Assembly (NCBI GenBank): GCA_003138795.1
Contig: PLHC01000030.1
Span: 1-58,286 of the forward strand
Source of the DNA: Granulicella sp.
GTDB taxonomy: Bacteria > Acidobacteriota > Terriglobia > Terriglobales > Acidobacteriaceae
Direction of reading: 5' to 3'
Length of the DNA: 58,286 nt
Shown: positions 8,685-17,695 of the stretch, in pieces
How positions within the stretch are numbered: position 1 is the first letter of the stretch
Layout of the letters: each line of letters begins with the position of its first letter
Notes under the pieces: generated by a model
What the model was told of the DNA's origin: nothing
The model's input: the letters and a program-made list of their open reading frames with translations, nothing else
Databases searched by the model: none
Translations under genes and position numbers: made by a program

Positions 8685-9677
8685 ATGCGCTTAAACCTTC
8701 CTTCCATTATCGTGGCTGCTGTGCTTGCGACTGTCGCAGCAAACGCGCAGGACATACACGTACGCGTGTCACCGGACTCGGCGGGAACGACGACAAGCAG
8801 CGACGAGTTCCCGGCCATCCAAATGGCACTGGATCATGCCCCGCAGCCAGGAGTCGGCGGTCGCCTGTATCTTCACCTTGCGCCGGGTGTTTACCACGAA
8901 CGCGTGATCGTAACCCAGAACCGGCCACGCACAACAATACTCGGCATGGGGGCAAGGCCCGGAGACGTCGTGATCACTGCATCGCAGAATGCGAAGAGCG
9001 CGGGAGGTACCTTCTTCTCGTCGACGGTAGAGATATACGGTGGTGAATTTGAAGCCGACAACGTCACGTTTGAGAATGCCGCCGGCAATACCGGACAAGC
9101 TGTGGCGATCACGGTACGATCGGACCAGTCCGTCTTCAAGCATTGCCGCTTTCTCGGCAATCAGGATACATTATTTGCTGACTTCGGTCGACAATATTAC
9201 GTCAACTCCTACATCGAGGGAGGAGTTGACTTCATCTTTGGCAACGCTGCCGCCGTATTTGACGATAGCGAGATTCACATCATTCGGCCCGGCTATCTGA
9301 CGGCGCAATCTCGTACTTCGCCCGGGCAGACTACGGGCTACGTCTTCCGGCACGTGCGGATCACGGCAGCAGATCTTGGCGGCAAAGACTTCTACCTGGG
9401 CCGTCCGTGGCGCCCATTTTCACGTGTGATCTTTTTATCTTCGGAGATGCCGTCGAGCTTGAGTCCGCAAGGGTGGTCGCCGTGGTCGAAGGGCGGTTCA
9501 ATTCAAAATGCGTTCTATGCGGAGCGTGGCAGTACTGGGTCAGGAGCCCGCCTCCAACCGCGGCTGGAGGGGTCGCATGAATTGAGCGCCGAGGAAGCTG
9601 CAACCTTTGCGCCGGAGCAGTTTCTTGCGGGGTCCGATCACTGGAATCCGATCGAGGAGGCGGCGAAGCTGCCATGA
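8685..9677 (+). CDS. Pectin methylesterase (carbohydrate esterase family 8), secreted
   Basis: 330 aa with a signal peptide (MRLNLPSIIVAAVLATVAANA). Family landmarks are all visible: QAVAI near 137, GNQDTLF with catalytic acid D161, GGVDFIFGNAAAVF with nucleophile D182, and LGRPWRPFSRVIF with the conserved Arg/Trp. The 21-residue spacing between the two aspartates is that of known bacterial pectinesterases. It removes methyl groups from homogalacturonan, making it a substrate for the flanking GH28 enzymes. It starts 17 bases after the first GH28 gene, and its stop overlaps the next start (ATGA), so the three are almost certainly co-transcribed. Confidence 0.93.
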   Translation: MRLNLPSIIVAAVLATVAANAQDIHVRVSPDSAGTTTSSDEFPAIQMALDHAPQPGVGGRLYLHLAPGVYHERVIVTQNRPRTTILGMGARPGDVVITASQNAKSAGGTFFSSTVEIYGGEFEADNVTFENAAGNTGQAVAITVRSDQSVFKHCRFLGNQDTLFADFGRQYYVNSYIEGGVDFIFGNAAAVFDDSEIHIIRPGYLTAQSRTSPGQTTGYVFRHVRITAADLGGKDFYLGRPWRPFSRVIFLSSEMPSSLSPQGWSPWSKGGSIQNAFYAERGSTGSGARLQPRLEGSHELSAEEAATFAPEQFLAGSDHWNPIEEAAKLP

Positions 9678-11047
9678 AGATACCGAGCACCATGCGAATG
9701 TCGAGAGAGTGTGCGGCGCTCCTGCTCGCTATAGCCTTTGCGTGTGGCGCGCAGGACCGCCGCACTGTTGTGGAGCCAAGGATTCCACTCGCATGCACTA
9801 TCTTGCATGCGACGCTTGCATTGCACGGAGGCAATCTGGATGCGAAGGACGAGGCTAAACTCGACACCACACGTGTGCAGCGTGCGCTGGATAGCTGCGC
9901 GACTGGAAAGGCCGTTGAGTTTGCATCGGACGGCGCCGCTACTGCCTTTCTGATCGGGCCAATTACCGTACCCGAAGGCGTGACGCTGCTGGTCGATCGG
10001 GGCGTGACGCTGGTCGGGTCGCGCGATCCACGTTTGTATGATCTGCGTCCTGGGAGCTGTGGCGTCGTGAATGATCAACCTCCAGGATGCAGGGCCGTCA
10101 TCTCGGTGACACACGCACCGCACGCGGCGATTATGGGCGATGGTGTCATCGATGGACGTGGCGGAGAGAAGCTGTTGAACGATACGGTAAGTTGGTGGGA
10201 TCTGGCAGAGAAGGCGCGTGCAGGGGGGCGCCAGCAGGTTCCTCGGTTGATTGTGGCAGACTATTCCGACGACTTCACGGTCTACCGCATCACCCTGCGT
10301 AACTCTCCGAACTTTCACGTCGTCTTCAGCCATGGCCATGGGTTCACCGTCTGGGATCTGAAGATCGACACTCCTCGCAAGGCTCGCAATACGGATGGAG
10401 TGGATCCTGGACCGGCTGAAGATATCACCGTGACGCACTCCTTTATTCGCACCGGCGATGACAACATTGCCATCAAAGGAAGCGAGGGCGGCGTCGGGTA
10501 CATGACTGTGATCGATAACCACTTCTACTATGGCCACGGCATGTCGATCGGCAGCGAGACCTTTGGAGGTGTTCACGACATTCTGGTAAAAGACCTTTCG
10601 CTGGACGGTCCGGATAACGGCATCCGCATCAAGAGCAACCCTTCGCGTGGCGGCCTGGTCAACAATGTGAAATATATGGACATATGCATCCGAAACTCAA
10701 AGTGGCCCATCGTGCTGGACACGCAATACAACAATCCAGGCCCACATACCGACCGCTATCCCGAGTATCGCGATATTCACTTGGAGAACGTTCGTATCTC
10801 TGGCGGCGGACAAATCAGTCTGAAAGGCCTTGACCCCCAGCATCGCGTAGGGATAGCTCTTGACGGAGTGATGCTGGATAGTACGCAACAATATCAATTC
10901 ACGGCGGCCAATGCTTCTGTCAGCTATGGTCCAGGGCCCGTGAACTTTCGGATGACAGGCAAGGATGTTACGGCCTCCGGAACACAGGGCAACGGCACAC
11001 TTGCATCCTGCAGTACCATGTACGTTCCGTTTGAAGAGCATCAGTAG
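9674..11047 (+). CDS. Secreted polygalacturonase-type glycoside hydrolase, family GH28 (second copy)
   Basis: 457 aa. Its ATG overlaps the pectinesterase stop by four bases. An N-terminal hydrophobic segment ending near GAQ looks like a signal peptide. GH28 motifs: RNTDGVD (D241), TGDDNIAIKG (D262, D263), GHGMSIGSE (H288) and GIRIKSN. The first catalytic spacing (21) matches the family. It differs from the first copy in its N-terminal third (extra disulphide-capable cysteines, a loop rich in HAPH) and is not a recent duplicate. Together the pair may divide endo and exo action on demethylated pectin, but this is inference. The uronate catabolism genes follow 47 bases downstream. Confidence 0.92.
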   Translation: MKIPSTMRMSRECAALLLAIAFACGAQDRRTVVEPRIPLACTILHATLALHGGNLDAKDEAKLDTTRVQRALDSCATGKAVEFASDGAATAFLIGPITVPEGVTLLVDRGVTLVGSRDPRLYDLRPGSCGVVNDQPPGCRAVISVTHAPHAAIMGDGVIDGRGGEKLLNDTVSWWDLAEKARAGGRQQVPRLIVADYSDDFTVYRITLRNSPNFHVVFSHGHGFTVWDLKIDTPRKARNTDGVDPGPAEDITVTHSFIRTGDDNIAIKGSEGGVGYMTVIDNHFYYGHGMSIGSETFGGVHDILVKDLSLDGPDNGIRIKSNPSRGGLVNNVKYMDICIRNSKWPIVLDTQYNNPGPHTDRYPEYRDIHLENVRISGGGQISLKGLDPQHRVGIALDGVMLDSTQQYQFTAANASVSYGPGPVNFRMTGKDVTASGTQGNGTLASCSTMYVPFEEHQ

Positions 11048-11094
11048 AAAAGACGCATAATAGAGAAGAAAACGATAGAACAGGAGAAGATACG

Positions 11095-12357
11095 ATGTCG
11101 AAAGTGGTAACGTTGCCAAGGTTTTCGGTGGGGGTAGGGGATAGGTTTTCGCACCAGGCGAAGGCGCAGCTGGCGGCTTGCATGAAGGCGGCCGAAGCGG
11201 GCGTTGAGGTGATTCCGGTGTGGAACAAGAGCAACCGCGAGCATATGATCATCGGGACCGAGCCAGGCCAGACGCGAGCGGCGGCGGATGCGGCGGTGAA
11301 GGAATTAGGCTGGAAGGAGCCGTACTTTGTCGACGCCGATCACATTACGCTGAAGACGGTGGAGCGCTTTCTGAAGCCATGCGATTTCTTTACGCTCGAT
11401 GTGGCCGAGGAGATAGGGAAAGCAGCCAAGCCGGAGGATGTCGAGGCGTTTGTCGCGCGGCATCCGGAGTTGATTGGCGAGGTGCGGATTCCGCGGATTC
11501 CGGAGCCGTTCCATACCGATGTTCGGTTCGTGAAAGGCGTGGCAGATAAGTTTTTGGCAGCGGTGCAGGATGCAGGAATGATCTACCGGATGCTGGCGGC
11601 GAATAAGGGCGAGGGCAACTTTGTGCCTGAGATTTCAATGGACGAGACCGACGCCCCGCAGACGCCGGTGGAGTTGCTGATTATTCTTGCGGCGATTGCG
11701 GACGAGAAAATTCCGATCCAGACGATTGCGCCGAAGTTTACGGGACGGTTCAATAAAGGCGTGGACTATGTGGGCGATGTCGCGCAGTTCGCAAAGGAGT
11801 TCGAAGAAGATCTCGCGGCGATCGCTTTTGCCGTGAAGCGCTATGGATTGCCGGAGAACTTGAAGCTGAGCGTGCACTCGGGGTCGGACAAGTTTTCGAT
11901 CTACAAGGCGATTCACGAGGCAGTGGTGAAGTTCGATGCGGGCGTGCATGTGAAGACCGCGGGGACGACATGGCTCGAAGAGTTGATAGGGCTAGCCGAG
12001 GCCGGTGGAAGCGGTCTGGAGATCGCAAAGGAGGTCTACCGGGAGGCTTTTGCGCATGCGGAGGAGCTTTGCAAGCCGTATGCGACGGTGATCGATATCG
12101 ACTATGCGAAGCTCCCGAAGCCTGAGGATGCCGATGGTTGGACGAGCGTGCAGTACACCTCTGCTCTGCGGCATGACCAGAGCAATGCAGCATATAACCC
12201 CAGCTTCCGGCAGTTGCTGCATGTGGGGTTCAAGGTAGCGGCGAAGATGGGCGAACGGTATCTGAGAGCGCTCGATGCGAATGAAGAGATCGTCGCGAAG
12301 AACGTGACGACGAATCTATACGAGCGGCACATCAGGCCGATTTTTATAGGGCGGTAG
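11095..12357 (+). CDS. uxaE: Tagaturonate/fructuronate epimerase family protein (UxaE-like)
   Basis: 420 aa, cytoplasmic, with a good ribosome site (AGGAGAAG) 5 bases before the ATG. I recognise the sequence as the UxaE family first described for Thermotoga: an N-terminal VGVGDRFSHQAKAQL block, EISMDETDAPQTP in the middle, HSGSDKFSIYKAIHEA and KTAGTTWLEELIGLA later. UxaE interconverts D-tagaturonate and D-fructuronate. This lets galacturonate feed into the fructuronate/mannonate branch without tagaturonate reductase and altronate dehydratase. The position right after pectinases, and before a kinase and an SDR reductase, fits that role. The isomerase (UxaC) and mannonate dehydratase are not in the window. 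Confidence 0.82.
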   Translation: MSKVVTLPRFSVGVGDRFSHQAKAQLAACMKAAEAGVEVIPVWNKSNREHMIIGTEPGQTRAAADAAVKELGWKEPYFVDADHITLKTVERFLKPCDFFTLDVAEEIGKAAKPEDVEAFVARHPELIGEVRIPRIPEPFHTDVRFVKGVADKFLAAVQDAGMIYRMLAANKGEGNFVPEISMDETDAPQTPVELLIILAAIADEKIPIQTIAPKFTGRFNKGVDYVGDVAQFAKEFEEDLAAIAFAVKRYGLPENLKLSVHSGSDKFSIYKAIHEAVVKFDAGVHVKTAGTTWLEELIGLAEAGGSGLEIAKEVYREAFAHAEELCKPYATVIDIDYAKLPKPEDADGWTSVQYTSALRHDQSNAAYNPSFRQLLHVGFKVAAKMGERYLRALDANEEIVAKNVTTNLYERHIRPIFIGR

Positions 12358-12359
12358 CG

Positions 12360-12851
12360 ATGATCGTTGTGCTGATGGGGGTAAGTGGATCGGGAAAGAC
12401 GACCATCGGAACATTGCTGGCCGAGCGGATGCAGACGGTGTTCGCGGATGCGGATGAGTATCATTCGGCTGCGAATAAAGCGAAGATGGCAGCCGGGCAT
12501 CCTCTGAATGATGAGGACCGGCAGCCGTGGCTGGAGACGTTGAACGCGCTGCTGCGGGGATGGTCCGGAGGTGGAAGAGGTGGCGTACTGGCGTGCTCGG
12601 CATTGAAAGAGGCGTACAGAAAGACACTGGTGAGCGGGCTGCCGGAGGGCTCGGTTGTGTTTGTGTTGCTGGATGGGTCGAGGGAACTGATCGCGGAGCG
12701 CTTGGCCGAGAGGCAGAATCACTATATGAATCCAAAGCTGCTCGATAGCCAACTGGCAACACTGGAGCCGCCGGCGGATGCGCTGCGCGTTGTGAACGAT
12801 CGCGCGCCAGAAGAAATTGTGGACGAGATTATGCAAGAAATTATGGCGTAA
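12360..12851 (+). CDS. Gluconokinase-family sugar-acid kinase (GntK-type)
   Basis: 163 aa, about the family length. P-loop GVSGSGKTTIG at residues 6-16, a DADEYHSAANKAKMAAGHPL substrate region, CSALKEAYR, and FVLLDGSRELIAERLAER as in GntK. Gluconokinases phosphorylate D-gluconate at the 6-position using ATP. The gene starts two bases after the uxaE stop and is followed closely by the SDR gene, so it belongs to the uronate operon. The true substrate may be gluconate or another sugar acid; the sequence alone does not settle this. No signal peptide. Confidence 0.85.
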   Translation: MIVVLMGVSGSGKTTIGTLLAERMQTVFADADEYHSAANKAKMAAGHPLNDEDRQPWLETLNALLRGWSGGGRGGVLACSALKEAYRKTLVSGLPEGSVVFVLLDGSRELIAERLAERQNHYMNPKLLDSQLATLEPPADALRVVNDRAPEEIVDEIMQEIMA

Positions 12852-12861
12852 GGGAGAGACG

Positions 12862-13638
12862 ATGGCATCGAAGTTGTTCGATCTGACGGGGAAGACTGCT
12901 GTAGTTGTGGGAGGAACATCGGGCATTGGGCTCGCGATGGCGATTGGGTTGGCCGAAGCAGGTGCGGATGTGGTGGCAACGAGCCGGCGCGCGGAGCAGG
13001 TGGAAGAAGCCGCGAAGGCGCTTGAGGCGGTTGGCAAGCGGGCGCTGCGGTTGACGTCGGATGTGGCCGATCGCGCGAGCCTGGAGAAGCTGTGTGCGGC
13101 GACGATCGAGGAGTTTGGAAAGGTCGATATCCTTATCAACTGCGCGGGCAAGATCAAGCGTGCGCCAACGATCGACTTTCCTGAGGACGAGTGGCAGTCG
13201 ATTATGGATACGAATGTCACGGGGACGCTGCGCGCGTGCCAGATCTTCGGAAAGCACATGCTAGAGCGCGGCTACGGAAGGATCATCAACATCGCTTCGC
13301 TGAATACGTTTGTGAGTCTGAAGGAGGTCACGGCGTATGCGTGCTCAAAGGCGGCGGTGGGTGCGCTGACGAGGTCGCTAGCGGTTGAGTGGAGCTCGCA
13401 AGGTGTGACGGTGAATGCGATTGCGCCAGGGGTATTTCGGACCGCGCTGAATCAGAAGTTGCTCGACGAGAGCGAGCGCGGCAAGGAGCTACGCATGCGC
13501 ACGCCGATGAACCGGTTTGGGAAGACCGAAGAGTTGGTGGGCGCGGCGATCTATCTGGCGTCGGATGCGAGCACGTTTGTGACGGGTGAGATTCTGGTGG
13601 TGGACGGTGGGTTTCTCGCAAGCGGGGTGAATCAGTAG
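12862..13638 (+). CDS. Short-chain dehydrogenase/reductase, KduD / gluconate-5-dehydrogenase-like
   Basis: 258 aa from the ATG at 12862, preceded by GGGAGAG. Glycine motif GGTSGIGLA (17-25), NCAGKIKRA, a catalytic Ser in INIASLN, and Tyr-Lys in TAYACSKAA. It ends in VDGGFLASGVNQ, a tail I associate with sugar-acid SDRs. In this operon the missing chemical step after UxaE is reduction of fructuronate to mannonate, which other bacteria do with UxuB or UxaD. This SDR could be a non-homologous replacement, or it could be a KduD-type ketodeoxyuronate enzyme. It is the last gene of the operon; an IS remnant follows. Confidence 0.8.
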   Translation: MASKLFDLTGKTAVVVGGTSGIGLAMAIGLAEAGADVVATSRRAEQVEEAAKALEAVGKRALRLTSDVADRASLEKLCAATIEEFGKVDILINCAGKIKRAPTIDFPEDEWQSIMDTNVTGTLRACQIFGKHMLERGYGRIINIASLNTFVSLKEVTAYACSKAAVGALTRSLAVEWSSQGVTVNAIAPGVFRTALNQKLLDESERGKELRMRTPMNRFGKTEELVGAAIYLASDASTFVTGEILVVDGGFLASGVNQ

Positions 13639-13725
13639 TACAGCGAAAGATTAGGTGAGTCCCGTGAGATCAAGCTCGCTAAATCGGAGAGTATAAATTT
13701 ATTGGAGTAATCTGCATTGAACCAA

Positions 13726-14280
13726 GGCGTGTTGACGCTAGCGGAGAGGTTCGACGATGAGGGCGAAGCCGAGGAAACGATGAGGGCGAAGCCGAGGAAG
13801 AGGACATCGAGTTTCTCAAAGCGGGAGAAGATTCTGCGAAAGCCCTTGAGCCGCCGGAACAGCCTCGCTATTTCACTGCGTTTCTTGTAGAGGGCCCGGT
13901 CATAAGCCCATGGTTTAGAGCCCCCGTGCCATCCGGATGAACCTTGATCGAAGTCGAGTCCAGAGACACCGCTTCGAGCTTGATCCGGATGATCTGCTCC
14001 ACCTGCAACTTCTCGAAGACGCGGTCAAGAACGCCGTTTCTGGACCACCGACTCATCCGTATATAGATGGTGTGCCAGCGGCCGAAGCGCTTCGGCAGAC
14101 CACGCCATTTGCAGCCCTGTTCGGCAACATACAGCACTGCATTCAACACTTGCAGGTTGCTCAGGCTCACGTTGCCACGCTGCACCGGCAACGCCCTCTT
14201 GAGTGCGTTCGTACTGCGCTTCCGTCAGTTTCATCGGTAAAGATAGTTAAATAGAAATCTAGGCGTAATGTGAACACGCA
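13726..14280. mobile_element. Decayed IS5-family insertion sequence with candidate terminal inverted repeats
   Basis: A transposase remnant on the minus strand is framed by candidate ends: about 13727-13744 (GCGTGTTGACGCTAGCGG) and the reverse complement of 14262-14279 (GCGTGTTCACATTACGCC). They agree in 11 of 18 positions, including the first seven. At about 555 bp it is well short of the 0.8-1.3 kb usual for the family. I found no clear target-site duplication. It separates the pectin operon from the efflux operon. Confidence 0.6.
13748..14234 (-). pseudogene. IS5-family transposase pseudogene (frameshift and internal deletion)
   Basis: The reading begins MKLTEAQYERTQ at 14234. It shifts by one base within the next few codons (an extra G near 14196) and continues LPVQRGNVSLSN...GCKWRGLPKRFG...WHTIYIRMSRW, the DUF4096-like N-terminus. 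It then reaches DSTSIKVHPDGTGAL with the first catalytic Asp. At about 13900 it jumps, in another frame, straight to the C-terminal RLFRRLKGFRRIFSRFEKLD motif. The middle of the DDE domain, with the second Asp, is gone, so it cannot transpose. The 3' end carries a 21-bp direct duplication (13755-13775 and 13778-13798). Confidence 0.85.
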
Positions 14281-14389
14281 CTAATAGTCGATCTCGTGTG
14301 ATGCCGCAATGCCAATCCCAAGGTACTAGCCCCTTTCATTGAAGAAGGCCAAGCTTCCTCATTGAACTCTCTCTCTTGAGGTTGGCTCT

Positions 14390-15889
14390 TCATTCCGCCT
14401 TCGGTGAGGGATTAGAAGGTTGGAGTGAAACCTGCTTCGGAGAAGGTAGTTGCGAGGTGTTCCAGCCACCGCCCAGGGCCTCGATCAGCTGAACACTAGT
14501 GATCCTCTGCTGCGTCTGGAAGGTCACGTACGTCTCTTGGTAGACCAGAAGACTCACTTGGGCGGTCAGTACATTCAGATACGGATCAAGACCAGCCACG
14601 TTGCGTGTGGTTGCCTGGGTTAGATACCTTCTGGCTGATTGCACCGCCGCATCCTGCTGCTGCAGATCTTGAGATAAGATGCGTAGTCCCGCAAGGTTGT
14701 CCTCCACCTGTTGGAATGCTGTGAGCGCCGTCTGCCGGTAATTTGCGACGCTTTCGTCGTACAAGGCCCGGTATTGACTGACCGTGGCCTTTCGCAGTCC
14801 AGCGTCGAATATGGTTTCAGCAGCGGATGGACCGATGGACCAGAAGCGGCTCGGCCAAGCGAACCAATCTGCAAATGACAGACTCTCGAATCCCCCGGTG
14901 GCACTCAGAACGATGTTTGGGAAATAGGCCGTCTTTGCCACGCCAATCTGCGCGTTTGCCGCAGCCATTGCACGTTCCGCCCCGGCGATATCCGGCCTCC
15001 GTTGCAGCAACTCGGCTGGAATGCCGACGGGTATCTCCGGAACATGAATCTCCTTCGTCCCGGCCGGAATCGCAAAGGCGGAGGGGGATTGCCCAAGCAG
15101 GATGGCGATGGCATGCTCGTATTGTGCGCGAGAGATGCCCAGATTCGTGTCCTGTGCTTGCGCTGCTTCCAATTGTGACTCGGCTGCTGCGAGCGCCTCG
15201 TCAGCATCTAGGCCGCTCTTGTAGAGCGCTCTTGTTAGATCGAGATATTTCTGCCACGCGACGATGGTTGCATCGAGTAGCTCCTTTTGCGCCTCGACGC
15301 CGCGAAGTTGGAAGTAGTCCGCGGCCAGGTCAGCATGGGCGAGCAGGCGCACATTTTCCAGGTCGGCGGCGTCGCTCTGGGCTGTGTACTCTTTCGCCTG
15401 AACAGTCTTTCGTACACGCCCCCAAAGATCGGGCGCCCAGGATGCAGTTAACGGAAAACTGTAATCGGTGTAGGTTGTTCCAGTGAACCCCGGTACATAC
15501 GGCGTGACAGGTACGCGCATGTTAGTAATAGACGGCGTTGTGGTCAGCGTTGGGAAATACTGGGAGCGCGTCTCTCTCACCACGGCTCGCGCAGTTGCAT
15601 AGTTGCCTGCTGCAGCAGCGATATTCTGGTTCCCTACGTCGATACGGTCTTCAAGCGCATTGAGTTGCGGGTCTTGAAATGACTCCCACCACTTGCCGCG
15701 GACAGCGGCGTCATTTGGGTTGGCGGTCTTCCAGGTGGACGTGTCCAGTTCCTTGTAAGCCGGCGCTGTCGGTACTGTAGGTAACCGATACGTGGGGCCA
15801 ATTCGGCAGCCGCTCGTCAGCAGGCACAGCATGATCAAAGACGCTGGCGTCAAGGGACCAATCGTGCAATGGAATTTGTCAAATGTCAT
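14390..15889 (-). CDS. Outer-membrane efflux lipoprotein, NodT/OprM (TolC) family
   Basis: 499 aa from the ATG at 15889, which follows a strong AGGAGAAG; an earlier in-frame start would overlap the upstream gene. A lipoprotein signal ends LLTSGC, with the lipidated Cys at 28. It then carries two repeats of the outer-membrane efflux protein (OEP) domain: long helical coiled-coil segments with AEAQKE/QLEAAQAQ-type heptads, and RRPDIAGAERAMAAANAQIG, the diagnostic NodT-family motif. It forms the trimeric outer-membrane channel for the upstream adaptor and ABC genes. It is the last gene of the exporter operon and starts 28 bases after the adaptor stop. Export substrate unknown. Confidence 0.9.
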   Translation of the reverse strand: MTFDKFHCTIGPLTPASLIMLCLLTSGCRIGPTYRLPTVPTAPAYKELDTSTWKTANPNDAAVRGKWWESFQDPQLNALEDRIDVGNQNIAAAAGNYATARAVVRETRSQYFPTLTTTPSITNMRVPVTPYVPGFTGTTYTDYSFPLTASWAPDLWGRVRKTVQAKEYTAQSDAADLENVRLLAHADLAADYFQLRGVEAQKELLDATIVAWQKYLDLTRALYKSGLDADEALAAAESQLEAAQAQDTNLGISRAQYEHAIAILLGQSPSAFAIPAGTKEIHVPEIPVGIPAELLQRRPDIAGAERAMAAANAQIGVAKTAYFPNIVLSATGGFESLSFADWFAWPSRFWSIGPSAAETIFDAGLRKATVSQYRALYDESVANYRQTALTAFQQVEDNLAGLRILSQDLQQQDAAVQSARRYLTQATTRNVAGLDPYLNVLTAQVSLLVYQETYVTFQTQQRITSVQLIEALGGGWNTSQLPSPKQVSLQPSNPSPKAE

Positions 15890-15917
15890 GGTCTTCTCCT
15901 CTCCTCGGGAGGCGCGT

Positions 15918-17000
15918 CTAGTGACCGATATACACATCTACTAGTTCGCCGGGATAGAGGTTTACGTTCTTCGGTCGCTCGAGCTGAAAGATAATCGGCA
16001 GCACACGTACATCGACGAGTTCCTGACGCTGGTCCGAAAGCTCGATCTTTGGCGAGACAAAAGGCTGGATACGGTCGAAGGTCAGCGGGATCTGTGTACT
16101 GGTTCCGCGGATGGTCATGGTTGCCTTGATGTGTGACGGCTCTGGCAGACGAGATACTAGTATTTCGTCCACATAGCAGCGCACATTCAAATGGGTTCCA
16201 CTGCTACCAAAGGTCAGCACTGGATCGTTGCCTTGCGTATAGGCATCGTAGGCTCCCAGCGGTGAGACATAAGCTCCCACAATTGTGTTGACGGTCAGCA
16301 TGACCCCATCCTGTGGGGCGTGCAGAATGTACTTACCGAGCAGCGAATGGGAGGCTACGTAGGATCTCTCTAGAGCGACGTATTGTCTTTCCTGATTTTG
16401 AATGTCATAGATCCAGGCACCGGCCTTGGTCAGATCGTATTGTCTTATCGCAACCTCGAGATTTGTCTCTGCGACGGCTTTGGCATTGATTGCATTGTCG
16501 AGCGCATCTTTGCTGATCGATCCTGTGTCGATCTTGTAAGCTGCCTCCTGTTTCTCCAATTCGTCCATCGTCGTCTTGAGGTTTGCCTGCGCTGCCTGCA
16601 CTTGAGCCACTGTGACGTCCAGTGTCTCCTTACGGGGCTCCGCCCTTAGTTCCTGGAGCATCGCGTGTGCCGCCCGCGCCTGCGATAGTTGCTGCTCTGC
16701 TGTTGCGCGTTGAATGGATGGGTCAATCTCCAGCAGTGGCTCACCCTTGCGGACAGCTTGCCCTTCCTTTACGAAGATCTGCTTCACCGTACCCGCAACT
16801 TCCGGATACATGTTGATATTTTCCCCACTCGACTGCGTACTTTCCACCATGCCTTCCGCATAGATCCCTTCCGAGTAAGGATTCGACGCAGGATTGAAGA
16901 CCGGCGGTTCCGCAGCTTTGGTAATCGTCGAAAGATAAGCGGCATAACAGGCGGCCAGTATGCCCGCCGCAGAGAGAATAAATAGCCATTTAGTCTTCAT
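15918..17000 (-). CDS. HlyD/DevB-type periplasmic adaptor (membrane fusion protein)
   Basis: 360 aa from the ATG at 16998-17000, which has a purine-rich ribosome site and overlaps the ABC ATPase stop by 11 bases. One N-terminal membrane anchor (KWLFILSAAGILAACYAAYL) is followed by a lipoyl/barrel-sandwich half (MYPEVAGTVKQIFVKEGQAVRKGEPLLEID), a helical hairpin with coiled coil (about 100-190), the second lipoyl half (LHAPQDGVMLTVNTIVGAYV) and a beta-barrel domain. It bridges the inner-membrane ABC exporter and the NodT channel. The order permease-ATPase-adaptor-channel resembles heterocyst DevBCA plus TolC. Confidence 0.88.
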   Translation of the reverse strand: MKTKWLFILSAAGILAACYAAYLSTITKAAEPPVFNPASNPYSEGIYAEGMVESTQSSGENINMYPEVAGTVKQIFVKEGQAVRKGEPLLEIDPSIQRATAEQQLSQARAAHAMLQELRAEPRKETLDVTVAQVQAAQANLKTTMDELEKQEAAYKIDTGSISKDALDNAINAKAVAETNLEVAIRQYDLTKAGAWIYDIQNQERQYVALERSYVASHSLLGKYILHAPQDGVMLTVNTIVGAYVSPLGAYDAYTQGNDPVLTFGSSGTHLNVRCYVDEILVSRLPEPSHIKATMTIRGTSTQIPLTFDRIQPFVSPKIELSDQRQELVDVRVLPIIFQLERPKNVNLYPGELVDVYIGH

Positions 17001-17694
17001 CTTCTTTTCCTTTCTCCTCGTTTGTGAGCCGGCCGTCTTCCATGTGCAGGATTCTGCTGGCGAACTCGTAGATTCTGCTGTCGTGTGTGACGATGAGAAT
17101 GCAGCGGTTCTGATTGAGAATGTTTTCCTTGACAAAGCTGACAATCGAACGACCGGTATCGCCGTCCAGAGAAGCAGTCGGTTCATCCATGATGAGAATG
17201 TCTGGCTGACCCACGATGGCGCGCGCAATGGCCACACGCTGCTGCTCGCCGCCGCTCAACTTCACCGGAGGAAGATCGGCGCGTCCCTTCAGCCCGACGA
17301 TATCGAGGTACTTGGCAGCCTCAACAAGTGACTCATCCCAATTCTTACGCTTAAGAATGAGCGGAATGGCGACGTTTTCGGCTGTCGTCAAGCGGGGAAA
17401 GAGGTGATAGTCCTGAAAGACGAATCCGATTTTACTAAGCCGAAATGCCGCCAGTTCATCATTCTTAAGAGACCAGAGATCTACTCCTTCGCTCAGCACC
17501 GTACCCGTATCCGGTCTCAGAATCCCGGAGAGGACGCTCAGCAGCGTGGTCTTGCCACTGCCCGACGGACCGACGACGTAGACCATCTCGCCGAAGTACA
17601 TCTCGAGATTGACATCCCGTAGCGCCACGGTCCGGGCTTCGCCCTCTCCGAAGCCCTTCGTCAATCCAACAGCTTTGATCGCTACTGTAGGCAT
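16990..17694 (-). CDS. ABC exporter ATP-binding protein (MacB/LolD/DevA type)
   Basis: 234 aa from the ATG at 17694, preceded by GAGGATGAC. Walker A GPSGSGKTT, Q-loop FVFQDYHLF, signature LSGGEQQRVAIARA, Walker B ILIMDEPTASLD and switch His in THDSR. This is the ATPase type that pairs with FtsX-domain permeases in mechanotransmission exporters. The gene begins one base after the permease stop and overlaps the adaptor start, so the components are translationally coupled. It drives the tripartite exporter from the cytoplasmic face of the inner membrane. Confidence 0.92.
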   Translation of the reverse strand: MPTVAIKAVGLTKGFGEGEARTVALRDVNLEMYFGEMVYVVGPSGSGKTTLLSVLSGILRPDTGTVLSEGVDLWSLKNDELAAFRLSKIGFVFQDYHLFPRLTTAENVAIPLILKRKNWDESLVEAAKYLDIVGLKGRADLPPVKLSGGEQQRVAIARAIVGQPDILIMDEPTASLDGDTGRSIVSFVKENILNQNRCILIVTHDSRIYEFASRILHMEDGRLTNEEKGKEDED

Positions 17695-17695
17695 G

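Noticed and set aside
12102-13259. A 385-codon minus-strand open frame across uxaE, the kinase and the SDR gene
   Set aside because: It is the shadow of three genes with clear motifs and ribosome sites; the translation has no family features.
14190-14200. Programmed frameshift in the IS5 transposase
   Set aside because: No slippery A or T run is present at the shift and the downstream catalytic core is deleted, so simple decay explains it better.
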